Source of the DNA: Closterium sp. NIES-65
Taxonomy: Eukaryota > Streptophyta > Zygnematophyceae > Desmidiales > Closteriaceae
Direction: 5' to 3'
Length of the DNA: 64,000 bases
Assembly (NCBI GenBank): GCA_948144175.1
Contig: CANXME010002010.1
Location: 2,046,001-2,110,000 of the forward strand
The position numbers and the translations under genes are program-made. Positions within the stretch are counted from its first letter, which is position 1; every line of letters starts with the position of its first letter. Under the pieces are notes generated by a model. That model did no database searches. It was not told the origin of the DNA and saw nothing but the letters and a program-made list of their open reading frames with translations. Below are positions 41,078 through 50,989 of this stretch, piece after piece.

Positions 41078-41986
41078 GAGGGGTTTTCGGAGTTTCCGCA
41101 GCTTCTTTGAACTCCCAGCTGCCTCTTCAGCTGCTTCAGCTCCATAGACTTCTTCCCTGGGGAGTGGAGAGTCGTCTTGGGCTGGTTCCGGGAGAGGACA
41201 TTGACGCCGTGAAAAGGTCTACTCCTTTCCACACTCCTTAATTTTTTCCCCAGCTCCGTAGGCACCGGTACCAGTTCTTTAATTGTCTGCTTCCTCTGGA
41301 GTTCTTCCCGGAATTTGTTTATGGCTCCGGACCCGCGAAAATCGCCAGTCTTCATTAAAGCATCTTTGAAAGATAGCTTTAACAAATTCTGTTTTTTTCC
41401 GGGGTCGAATTGGAGAGTTCCCGTCTTGGTCGAGTCTGTTTTCGCGGAGTTTTTCTTTTCCTCAGCGAATTCCTCTGACAAATTTTGGTCAAGGGGCTTG
41501 GGATTTCGCCCTTGATTCTCCAAATCTCGCGCCCAATGCTGTCCTTCAATTTCGATTTGGTCCAGATTGCGCTGACGCTTTCGGATCTGTTTTTCCTCGC
41601 CAGCACGATCCGCAATTACTGGCGAGATCCGTTTTTTGACTTTTTGTTTTTAGATTCGCCACTCCCACGAGCTCGGAATGCCGCACGTGCAGATTTCATG
41701 TGAAAACAGTCGACAATCCGATGTCCGTTTCCGCCGCAAAATTCGCAAATTGTTTTGTTTTTTGCAGGTCGTGAATTCGCGTCGAATTTGTCGACTTCCA
41801 TGGGGTCGGCGAACGTGGTTGAAGTCGAGCGATCCCCTTGTCGTGATCCGACGACGTGGGGCCGTCGTGTTCCGGAGTTGACCAAGTCAAAACGCTCCGC
41901 AGCCGATACGATTTCGCTGTAGCTGCTGCAATTCGCTGCTGCAACCTAGCGCCGAATGTCGGTTTTTAGCCCCGCGATGTAGGACT
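41078..41986 (-). pseudogene. Element G gag (C-terminal part)
   Basis: Reading left from 41986: KSYIAGLKTDIRR, a stop, then VAAANCSSYSEIVSAAERF, then a canonical zinc knuckle CEFCGGNGHRIVDC (about 41730), and a Lys/Arg-rich region with several stops. 41523-40831 holds a further decayed Lys-rich segment leading to protease. Element I enters at 41987; the gag N-terminus and 5' LTR are absent from the window. Confidence 0.8.
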
Positions 41987-42134
41987 TGTCAGATGATTAT
42001 ATATCGCTGATGCATATATGTAGGCTGTACTGGGGTAGCCCATAGGGGGTACAACCCAATTAGGGTTGGTACTTGTACTTGTTTCATTCCATAGTGCATC
42101 ATTCCTCGCCTCTATCTCAACATGGTATCGAGCA
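41987..42134 (+). repeat. 5' LTR and primer site of element I
   Basis: LTR 41987-42122 (136 bp, TGTCAGATG..TCTCAACA), then TGGTATCGAGCA (42123-42134). Shares GGGGTAGCCCATAGGGGGTACA-type core with the H LTRs, seen here as GGCTGTACTGGGG. Confidence 0.87.
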
Positions 42135-42983
42135 GGTTCCCTAGTGGGAGCTGTTCCTAGGGCCCACCTACTATTCCGTCCTGCCCGGAGCGCGCTCTGC
42201 CCTAGCCCGAGTCGCGCTGGGCCTTTTTTTTCCTTTGGCGGCCCGATCGCGTCGAGCCGCCCGCGATATTTTTTTTTTGGCGCGCCACCTACGCGGCTTC
42301 GTCGCGCCGCCCCTAGACGGCCGCGCCGCGTCGCGCGTGCCGCCCTCCAGTCGCGCGCCGCCCCCCTCTGACCCTCGCGACGTCGGCGCCGTCTCTGACG
42401 GCCCCGCGATCGCCTGCGACGGCCTCGCCGTCCCCTCTGCCGGCCCCGCCGCTGCTTCAGACGGCCCCGCCGCTGCACCTGACGGCCCCGCCGTCCCCTC
42501 CGACGGCCCCGCCGCTGCACCTGACGGCCCCGCCGTCCCCTCTGACGGCCCCGCTTCTGCACCTACCGGCCCCGCCGCTACCCCTGACGGCCCCGCTACT
42601 GCACCTGCAGGCCCCGCCGTCTCACATGCCGGCCCCGCTGCTGTACCTGACGGCCCCGCCGCTTCACCTACCGGCCCCGCAGCTGCATCTCCCGCCCCCC
42701 CCCCCCCCCCCCGCCCCAGCAACTGCGCCGCCCCAGCAGCCGAGCCGCCCCAGCAGCCGAGCCGCCCCAGCAGCCGAGCCGCCTCAGCAGCCGAGCCGCC
42801 CCAGCAGCCGAGCCGCCCGAGCCGCCCGAGCCGCCGATCCGCCCGAGCCGCCGATCCGCCCGAGCCGCCCAGCAGCCGAGCCGCCGAGCCGCCCGAGCCG
42901 CCCGAGCCGCCCGAGCCGCCTGCACTACCCTGTCTGGTGAGCACTGAGCTTACGCAACGCACTGCCCTCACCCTACTGCTGTC
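42135..42983 (+). repeat. GC-rich leader of element I
   Basis: No gene is seen. 42380-42690 is an array of ~30-45 bp units around GACGGCCCCGCCG, followed by a C run at 42695-42714. 42730-42930 is an array of CCCCAGCAGCCGAGCCG units. Both strands give long meaningless low-complexity frames. Confidence 0.75.
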
Positions 42984-45135
42984 ATGGCTACCCCCAGTGT
43001 CCTCACCTTTGACGCTGAGGGCAGAGCCATCGACTTTGACGTGTGGGTAGACGACCTCCTGCTTTTCCTACAGTGCAACAGAGCTGACGGCTTCTCTCTC
43101 TTTGATCTCACTTCTGGTGCCTCTCCCGCCCCTGCTCCTACTAAGGATGCCACTGTTCGCTCAAAGTGGGCCACACGCGATGCTGCTGCACGTCTTGCTG
43201 TGCGTCGCCACCTCCCTCCCTCTGAGCGTGCACACTTTGGGTCGTACAAGAGTGCTCAGACCTTGTACGATGACGTTATTGCACGCTACTCCTCCCCTGC
43301 CACTGCTGCACTGAGCCGCCTCATGCTACCGTACCTCTTTCCCGACCTTGCTTCTTTTGCCACAGTCGCCGACCTCATTACCCACCTGCGCACTAGTGAC
43401 GCTCGCTTCCGCGCTGCGCTTCCTGCTGAGTTCTGCGCCAAGAACCCCCCCCCCCCAGTACTTCACTCTCTACTACATTGTCACCCGCCTCCCTGACTCC
43501 CTTCGCGGAGTCAGGGACGACTTGCTCTCAGTCTGCCCCACCACTCTCACTTTTCTACTGGTGCTGGTGCGTCTGGGAGTGCTGCTGAGGCTGCTGGTGC
43601 TGACGGTCCTACTAGAGTTGGTGCTATTGGAGCCGGAGCTGCTCGGGGTGTCGGCGCTGGCGCTGCTGCTAGCGCTGGTGCTCCTGAGGGTGCTGGAGTT
43701 GGCGCTGTTGGAGCTGGAGGTGCTGCTGGCACTGGTGCTGCTGCTGGGGGTACTGGTGCCGTCCTTGCTGGTACTAGAGGAGCTGCGTGGCCGAGGCCAT
43801 TCTTCATTCCGCTCCTTGAGCAGGTTCTTGGTCTCCCGCCCTCTACTGGTCCTGCTCCTACCTTACAGTGTCCACTGCCTGTCCAATCGCAATCACAGTT
43901 CTAGCCCGCCTCCCCTCTACCTGCTCCTTCTCCCTACACTGGTCCTACTGGAGGTCTTGCTAAGCGTCGTGAGCCTGCGTCTCGTCCTGCGTCGCTTGTT
44001 CGTGCTGCTCGCACTACTGGTCGTTCTCCACGTCCGTGTCCTCCTACGGTCCCCGGCACACACCAAATGGCACTGCGTCCTTCCACTGCTCCTCCACGTG
44101 TCCCGTAGCCGTCTCCTTCAGAGTCCTCTCTTCCTTCTCTTGTTGACCTGGAGTCTGACTCCCTTCGTGCTGCTAGTCCTTCGGTCACGCGCCTTCTTGC
44201 TATTGTCGTTACTGACCCTTCCTTTGAGTCCACTGCTGCGTGTGCTCTAGTTGCTGAGCTTGTCGACTTCGCTGCCCGCTTTCGTCTAGACTACGCTGCC
44301 AATCTCGTTGCTGAGTCTGAGTCCGTCTGTCCTCCGTCCGTCGAGGTGAGTGTGCTCTTAGCACAGACGTCCTTGAGGACAGGCAGGAGGAGTTCCAGTG
44401 CTTTGCGGTTGCTTTGCCCCATCTTGTGTCCACGCTGATTGCCCCTAAGGGAGACTCGGATGCACCCGACATCCCGACTCCTCGATAGTACGCTGAGGCG
44501 ATCGAGGGTCCCTACTCCTCTCAGTGGCAGTCAGCCATAGACGCAGAGATGGCTTCCTGGAAGTCTACAAGCACCTACGTCAATGAGGTTCCCCCACCTG
44601 GGGTGAACATCGTCAGTGGCATGTGGATTTTCAGGGTGAAGCGGCCGCCGACCAGTCCTCCGCCTGTCTTCAAGGCGCGTTACGTGGCTCGAGGCTTCAG
44701 TCAGCGGCAGGGAGTTGACTACTTTCAGACCTTCTCTCCCACCCCGAAGATGACCACTCTTCGGGTGTTGCTGCACATAGCCGCTCAACGCGACTACGAG
44801 CTTCACTCTCTTGACTTCAGCACAGCTTTCTTGCAGAGCAGCCTGCACGAGGAGATCTGGCTGCGCCGCCCCCTTGGCTTCACTGGGTCCTTTCCTCCTG
44901 GTACCCAGTGGAGCCTCCGGCGGCCAGTCTACGGTCTCCGCCAGGCGCCCCGTGAGTGGCACGACTGCACTTGTGGCTCTTGGGTTTGCTCCTTCTACAG
45001 TCGACCCGTCGCTCTTTCTACGCACCGACACCTCTTTGCCGCCATTCTACATCCTCGTGTACATTGACAACTTGGTCTTTGCCACTGCTGACACTGCTGG
45101 ACTCGCCCACGTGAAGTCCGAGCTGTAGAAGAGAC
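42984..45135 (+). pseudogene. Element I gag joined to linker and partial RT
   Basis: Gag starts MATPSVLTFDAEGRAIDF and keeps frame to a run of 12 C at 43445-43456, where it shifts. At about 43545 gag stops and Ala/Gly linker follows directly, so protease, pre-integrase and integrase are deleted here. RT begins at 44549 (MASWKSTSTYV), has LDFSTAFLQ in motif A, loses ~20 codons near 44965, and its YVDD has become YIDN (45058-45070). It breaks off after HVKSEL and a stop. Confidence 0.82.
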
Positions 45136-47150
45136 AGACGTGCACAGACCTCCGGTTGTGTCTACTGAGTCTGGCCAGGTCACGTGTGTCCGAGCTGTAG
45201 AAGAGACACACGCGCACACACGCCTACTGAGTCTCTTCCGGGTGCTGAGTCTGGCCAGGTAGCTGCGTCGAGTCAGGTGTTTGCTACAGCGTCCATGTCT
45301 GGTCTCGAGTCTGCTCCCTGCTCGTGTCGTCTCCTGTCACACCAGACTCTCCTCTCGCACCACCGCCTTGGTCACCCCTCCCTGCCTCGTCTCCGAGGCA
45401 TGGCCTCCCGTGTCCTTGTCTCTGGTCTCCCTCGGTCTCTCCCTCCCCTACCTCCGGGGCCTGGCCCTACCTGCGTCCCTTGCGTCGAGGGGCGACAGCG
45501 CGCCGCCCCTCACTCCTCCGAGTTTCCTCCGACAAAGGCTCTTCTAGAGACCCTCCACATGGACGTGTGGGGCCCCGCAGGCGTCTGTGGGCAGGGGCAC
45601 GAGCGTTACTTCTTGTTGGTGGTTGACGACTACTCGCGTTACACCACAGTCTTCCCCTTGCGCAGCAAGGGTGGCGTCACTGAGGTGTTGATCGACTGGA
45701 TCCGCGCAGCTCGTCTCCAGCTTAGGGAGAGTTTTGGCTCGGACTTTCCTGTTCTGCGTCTGCACTCGGACAGAGGCGGGGAGTTTTTCTTTGCCCGTCT
45801 GGGAGCCTTCTGTCGTGCACAGGGCATCCACTAGACCTTCACGCTTTCGGCCTCTCCACAGCAAAATGGGATTGGTGAGCGCTGCATTGGCATGGTCATG
45901 GACGTCGCTCGTACGTCCATGATGCATGCGGATGCCCCCCATTTTCTGTGGCCGTTTGCGGTTCAGTACGCCGCGCATCAGCTCAACCTTCAGCCCCGGG
46001 TCTCCTTGCCAGAGACCTCCCCCACCTTGCGGTGGACGGGGAAGGTTGGCGATGCGTCTGCGTTTCGGGTCTGGCGATCTCGGGCGTTTGTCCGCGACTT
46101 GTCTGCGGACAAGCTGTCCCCCCGTACTGTTCCCTGCGTCTTCCTTGGCTTCCCCCCTGACGTGCCTGGGTGGCAGTTTTCCCACCCCACCTTGCGTCGG
46201 GTTCTGTCCTCCCATGACGTCACCTTTGACGAGTCGGTGCCTTACTACCGTCTCTTCCCCTACCGCACTGTGCCCCTCCCCCCGTCGCCGCTCTTCCTTG
46301 CGCCAGGTCCTCCCCAGGTAGACCCCCTCCCCCCTCAGGGTCCTGCCCCGTCAGGTGTGTCTTAGGTAGATGCAGTCGAGCCTGTCGAGGTAGCTGTTGA
46401 CTCTAGCGCTGCTAGAGGTGCTGAGCCTGCAGGTGTCAGATGTGGAGGTTCTGAGTCTGGGGGTGCTGAGACTGGGGGTGTTGCGTCTAAGGTTGCTGAG
46501 CCTTGGGGTGCTGAGCCTGGGGGTGTTTGGTCTGGAGGTGCCGAGCCTGGGGGTGCGGAGCACGGGGGTGCGGAGCCTAGGGGCGCTGGGTCTGCTCATG
46601 TGGCCGCCGGCGGTGCTTCGTTGAGGCGGGAGCCACTCTCTCCATAGGAGCTGCTGAAGCTAGAGGCACTGGAGCTGCTGGAGCTGGTGGTGCTGCAGGC
46701 GTTGGAGCTGGAGCCGCTGGTCCCGGAGGTCCTCGTACTAGAGGTACTGGAGTTGCTAGATTTGGAGGTGTTATAGGAGCTGGAGTTGCTGGAGGTGCTG
46801 GAGCCGCTGGTCCCAGAGCTGCTCGTGCTGGAGGTGTTGCGGAAGATAGAGCTGTAGCTGAAGGAGGTGCTGGAGCCACTAGTCCCAGAGGTTCTCGTAC
46901 TGAAGGTACTAGAGCTGCTGGAGCCGGTGGTACGGCACATGTTGGAGCTGGAGACTCTAGAGCTAGAGGTGTTGGCCCTGGCGGTGCTGGTGCTGTCGGT
47001 GCTTGTTCTGGAGGCGTTGTGCGGCCGCTACCGTTCTTCGTTCCGCGCTTCAGCTGGTTCTTGGTCTCACGCCTTCTACTGGCCTTATTCCTCCTTTACT
47101 GTGTCCACCGCCTGACCAGTCCCAGCCGCAGTTACATCCAGCCTCCCCAC
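45136..47150 (+). pseudogene. Element I second segment: pre-integrase, integrase, linker
   Basis: A ~75 bp stretch (GTCCGAGCTGTAGAAGAGAC.. and ..CTACTGAGTCTGGCCAGGT) occurs twice across 45115-45260, marking the join. After it come HHRLGHPS, HMDVWGPAGV with the first Asp, HSDRGGEFFF with the second, a stop at 45831, and NGIGERCIG in place of NGVAERRIG, keeping the Glu. The integrase C-terminus and GGAE-type repeats (46400-46610) follow. Several stops are present. Confidence 0.82.
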
Positions 47151-48271
47151 TGTTCACAGCTAATACGTTATGAGGAAGCGACTAAAGCTTGAACTACAAA
47201 CTTTGCTTGGCAACACTCAACATCACTTGCAGCCCTTCGAGTGTGACAGCTTGTCACCTCCTAGCCAAGGGCGTAGAAAATAGCAAGTGAGTAGTTATGC
47301 CTTGCTCAGCTTGTAGGACGAGCAAACTGGTCGAGAAGAATTTAGGCAGCACCAAGATAATGTTTCTACTTTCGTCAATACGAAGTAGTAGAATACGAGC
47401 TTGAAAAACGCAAATGCATTGGATTCATTTCGACAGGTACAAGCACACATTTATATTGATTCTACATACAGGCAGGAGCAACTAGAAAACAGTTGTTTAA
47501 CTGGCTCGCAGGATTTCGCCACGCTGTATCTTGAAAACAGATGCACAACTCCTTGAGTATTTGGCTATATCCTCCTGTTGTTAAAAACTGTCTTCAAATT
47601 GCACTTGTAACAATCGCCCCTGCTGACTCAAATGTGTACACTCATGAGACTCGCATGTTGCTCCAATGTAGCTCAAATTTCATGCGAGCTCACAGTTGTA
47701 TAACGGTTTTTACCGTTTGAAAAACGGAGTAACCGATTTGCACCTGTGTCTAAATGATTCCGCAAAGCGAAATGACTTTCGCGAGAAATTTCCCGTCCCG
47801 TGAGTCAACTCGCAAAACCGTTTTTCACCTGTAAATTCCGAGCACCCCTCGTGCCACACGCACGACCGAGTTTTTTTCTCGGTCGTGCTTTACAGCGCGC
47901 AATTATTGAAATCATGCACGTGTACATTACCAGACAGGGCCAAAATGGGCCCTGTCTTGTTGCGATCGTGCTGTACAATACGCTCACAATAGTACGCGGC
48001 CCACGTGCATGCCCTGTGGTCCCACACGCGTGTACCTTGACCCACGATCAGGTTTTGACTTTCGCGCGAGAAAAGTCAAGGCGCCTCTTGACCAGTCAAA
48101 GAACCGAGCACCCTCCGGTACACCACCCCTCCTCACATGACACTCCAATAAGTCTCACATGAAAATTCGAGACTCATTGGACTTTCATGGTCACTCGCAT
48201 GAGCCTGGCATGAAACATTGAAGTCCCATGCGAGCTTCGTTTGAGCTCCATAAGGGCCCTGATCGGTAGCC

Positions 48272-48895
48272 CTAACTCCGAGTAAGCTTTGGTCACGTTG
48301 GCATGCTCGGGGGGGTACACCGACTCACACGTGCGTGCACGTGTCGGTGGGTGCTTCCCATCTCCGAGTGTTACTTTCCCAACTCCGGTTAGTGATCGGC
48401 TCGCCCCCGTTACTCAGAGTTAGGAAGTTGCGAGGGTATTTGGTGCGATTTCGTGTGTCTCACTGTAGCGTTCAGCCCAGACTGCCCCATACGCCACCAA
48501 ACAAATAATATTTCTTGGGGTGGTTGCGTAGGAGGGGGGGGTTGGGGAGGGGGGGGGGAAGGGTTAGTTTTGACCGTGTACTTCGAGGTATTCCCGGCAA
48601 AAAAAAACCCAATCGGGATCCCGATTGGGTTTACCCCTTGAAGCCTAACTCAGAGTAAGCCAGGAGTCCTCCGCCAAAATCGTGGAGTTGTGGGAGGCCT
48701 AACTCGGAGTAAACTTTGCCCGTGTTGGAAGCATTCAGGAGGGTTCGGTGGAGTCGTACTCTGAGTAATGCTAACTCCGATCGTTTGCCCATTTTTGCTA
48801 ACTCCGAGTAAGCCACGTCGGTGTGACTATATGAGACACACGTGCCAAGGGGGAGTTAGTGAACCCCCACGAAGCCCACCAACTCGGAGTAAGAG
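48272..48895. repeat. Dispersed CTAACTCNGAGTAAGC motif copies
   Basis: Close copies start at 48272, 48645, 48699, 48756 (core only), 48798 and 48880. An inverted copy is at 48411-48422 and a partial at 48771. The core ACTCNGAGT is palindromic, as for a dimeric transcription-factor site, which would suit an LTR enhancer. Function is inferred only. Confidence 0.6.
48605..48632. repeat. 28 bp perfect palindrome
   Basis: Self-complementary over all 28 bases with no spacer, centred on GGGATCCC. It could extrude a 14 bp hairpin. Confidence 0.9.
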
Positions 48896-49200
48896 GGCTA
48901 CCGATCAGGGCATAGGTCTTCATTTGAGCCCTCATTTGAGAGCTTCGCATGAGTCTCATTTGAGAGCTTCACATGAGCCTCACATTTGGGCGCGTCATGA
49001 GGGCCTCATTTGAGATTTTATGGGAGCTTCATGAGAACAGTGAAAACGAAACTGAAAATGCAAAAACACAAAATGCACTTATGAATGAAAATGAGACACA
49101 CAAGACGCAAGAACAAATGCGCACAGAACGTTCACAAAATAAAAATGAAAAATGCACACACACACAAATGTGCAAAATGCGACTTAGGCGGCTGGTTGAC

Positions 49201-49222
49201 GTGCAAAAATATATTTTTGCAC
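49201..49222. repeat. 22 bp palindrome at the right end of J
   Basis: GTGCAAAAATA followed by its exact reverse complement, six bases from the terminal CA. Confidence 0.9.
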
Positions 49223-49228
49223 CCAACA

Positions 49229-49750
49229 CCCACTTCCGGCTCCTCCTTACACTGAGCAGCCCGGAGGTCTTAAATAGTGTCGTGAGCCTGCGCCTCGTCC
49301 TACCTGTTCGCGCTATCCGTATTGGTTGTCATGTTCTGCGTGAGCGTCCACCTCCTATCCCCAGCACGCACCAGATGGCACTTTATCCTTCCTCTGTTCC
49401 ACTGCGTGTCCCTTTGCCTTCCTGCGTCCTCCCTTGCTGACGGTCCGGACCCATAGTCCGACTTACTTCGTGCTACTAGTCCTACTGTCACTCGTCTGCT
49501 AGCCACTGTTGTCACTGACCCTTCGTTTCATTCCACTGCTGCGTCTGCCCTTGTTGCTGAGCTTGCTGATTTTGCTGCCGCTTGTCGCCTCGACTACGCC
49601 GCTAGTCTTGTTGCTGAGTCTGAGTCTATCTGTCCTTCGTCCGTCAGGGGTGAGTGTGCTCTTGGCACGGACGTCCTTGAGGACAGACAGGGGGACTTAA
49701 AGTGTTTTGCAATTGCTATACCTCATCTCGTGTCCATGTAGATTGCACCT
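49229..49750 (+). pseudogene. Element I, continuation after J: linker before RT
   Basis: Encodes the linker end (VVSLRLVLP-type frame shadow; true frame RREPAPRPT) and the pre-RT region (SFHSTAASALVAELADFAA, then LVAESESICPS). It stops at a TAG near 49739 and ends after HLVSM. An LTR-like sequence of K then begins. No RT follows. Confidence 0.75.
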
Positions 49751-49894
49751 TGCTATACCTTCTATAATTCTATAGTTCTAGTCTAGGTGTTCTCCCTTGT
49801 GTTATTTTGTACTTGCACTAGGGTTATGTTTTGCATATATCTTGTTTGTACTTTCTGTTTGAGTCCATTATGACATTATAATATGGTATTGAGC
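49751..49894 (+). repeat. 5' LTR and primer site of element K (approximate)
   Basis: About 125 bp ending ATGACA at 49875, a short spacer, and TGGTATTGAGC at 49884-49894. It shares the CTAGGGTTATG..TTGTACT features of the family. The start is placed by length. The target duplication cannot be tested. Confidence 0.6.
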
Positions 49895-50621
49895 TTGGTT
49901 CACAATAGCGAGATTTCTCCTTTAGGAAATTCTACCCACCTAGACGCACCTCGTACTAGTCACTCGCTGTAGCGCGTTTAGCGCGCCTGTCGCCCGGTTC
50001 CCCCCCCCCCCCCGGCCGTCGCCCGTCGCCCGTTTCCCCCAGTCGCGCGTGGCCCGTTTTCTCCCCGTCATCCGTCGCCCGTAGATTTACGAGCGCGCCT
50101 CGCGGCTTACCGTTAGGGGGCCACGCGGCCATTTCGATAACGGGCCCCGCGGTCCCGTCGTTAGTCGCACGCACGCACAGCAGTAGCAACGCGCACGTGC
50201 AAATCATCGCCCCACCCGTTACTCGCCGCCTTAGACGTTGCCCCACACTTTAACCACTACCTTATCCACCGCCCCATCTGTTAGCCGCCGCCCCACCTGT
50301 CACCCGTCGCCCCACCTGACACCCGCTGCCCTACGAGCTGCCTCAACCGTCGCCTCGCCAATTCGCCTCAGCCCCACCAACTACCAACACCTGGAAACCA
50401 GAGTCTACCACCCGTACCCGCAGAACCGCACAAAATTGCACTCCACCATGCTAGCTCCCCTGGAACTGCACACAGCCGCGCTCCACCCGTGCTAGCTCCC
50501 CTGGAACCGCACAAAACCGCATAAAAATACACAGAGCCGCACTCCACACGTGCTAGCACAGGCTGCCCCCCCCCCCCCCCCCCCCCCGCCAAGCAAAACC
50601 AGCAGCAGCATAGTAGGTCGT
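49895..50621 (+). repeat. Leader of element K, left part
   Basis: No gene is seen. It contains CGTCGCCCGT repeats (49985-50070), GCCCCACCTGTCACCC repeats (50260-50340), TGCTAGCTCCCCTGGAACCGCAC repeats (core GCTCCCCTGGAAC, 50450-50510), and a 22-base C run (50566-50587). It resumes at 57658 beyond element L. Confidence 0.65.
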
Positions 50622-50746
50622 TCTCAGAATGAGAAGTGTGTGAACTATGAAAAGATGGAGTGCAAGTAGTGAACCCTAGTTTTGTGTACCCCCTAAAGGC
50701 TAACCCACTATAGCCAACACAAGAACAACACATATAGTGTTTGACA
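50622..50746 (-). repeat. 3' LTR of element L
   Basis: 125 bp, TCTCAGAATG..GTTTGACA on the plus strand; the second base is C where the other LTR has G. Confidence 0.9.
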
Positions 50747-50989
50747 AACCCCCATAGGCAAAATGGGGGAGAGCAAGGGGTCACAAGACCAGTCAGGAAA
50801 GACAAGCAAGCTCAGGGTGGATCACAACGTCACCACACATTCCGAGCACAAGCAAAGGGCCGTATGGCCAATTCACATGCAGAAGTATATATGTAGTACA
50901 AACAACAAGGGTGATCTTAGCCTAGTAGAGCAAACAGGCAGGAATATATATAGAGATCACAGTACACACAAAGCCTGCAAGAATTGAGG

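Larger units (their letters stand above)
29451..41986 (-). mobile_element. Element G: Ty3/gypsy chromovirus, split by the H complex
   Basis: A minus-strand gypsy element. Its 3' LTR is 29451-29852. Pol (protease, RT, RNase H, integrase, chromodomain) lies in 29863-31988 and 39651-41077. Gag runs to 41986, where element I inserts. Removing the H complex and one CAAGG copy restores [12 protein letters not shown] in RT. Its 5' LTR and gag N-terminus are not in the window. It sits in D's RNase H after CTAGT (29446-29450). Confidence 0.9.
41987..47150 (+). mobile_element. Element I: short-LTR copia with scrambled gene order
   Basis: Starts with a 136 bp LTR and primer site inside G's gag (candidate duplication GGACT, 41982-41986). 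Order along the strand is gag, linker, RT start, then pre-integrase, integrase and linker again. Protease is missing and integrase follows part of RT. Either the copy is a product of template switching or two sister fragments have been joined. It continues beyond the J insertion to about 49750. Confidence 0.8.
48257..48912. repeat. Inverted-repeat-bounded segment inside J
   Basis: GCCCTGATCGGTAGCCCT at 48257-48274 returns as its exact reverse complement at 48895-48912. The arms continue imperfectly inward through ACTCCGAGT. No clear target duplication flanks it (ATAAGG left, ATAGGT right). It could be a foldback or MITE-like insert, or LTR substructure. Confidence 0.65.
47151..49228. mobile_element. 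Element J: 2078 bp TG..CA insert without genes (probable solo LTR)
   Basis: CCCAC at 47146-47150 and 49229-49233 flanks a block with TGTT..AACA ends inserted in the linker of I; the copia linker resumes after it. No gag or pol motif is found in any frame, and there is no second copy of its ends inside. This fits a solo LTR of a long-LTR element, or a non-autonomous element. It is less GC-rich than its surroundings. It contains a 28 bp perfect palindrome (48605-48632), a 22 bp palindrome at its end (49201-49222), repeated ACTCNGAGT motifs and an 18 bp inverted repeat. Confidence 0.78.

Noticed and set aside
47800-49440. Host genes suggested by short frames in 47800-49440
   Set aside because: The frames are short, without domains or consistent codon use, and the region is a TG..CA insert with target duplication.
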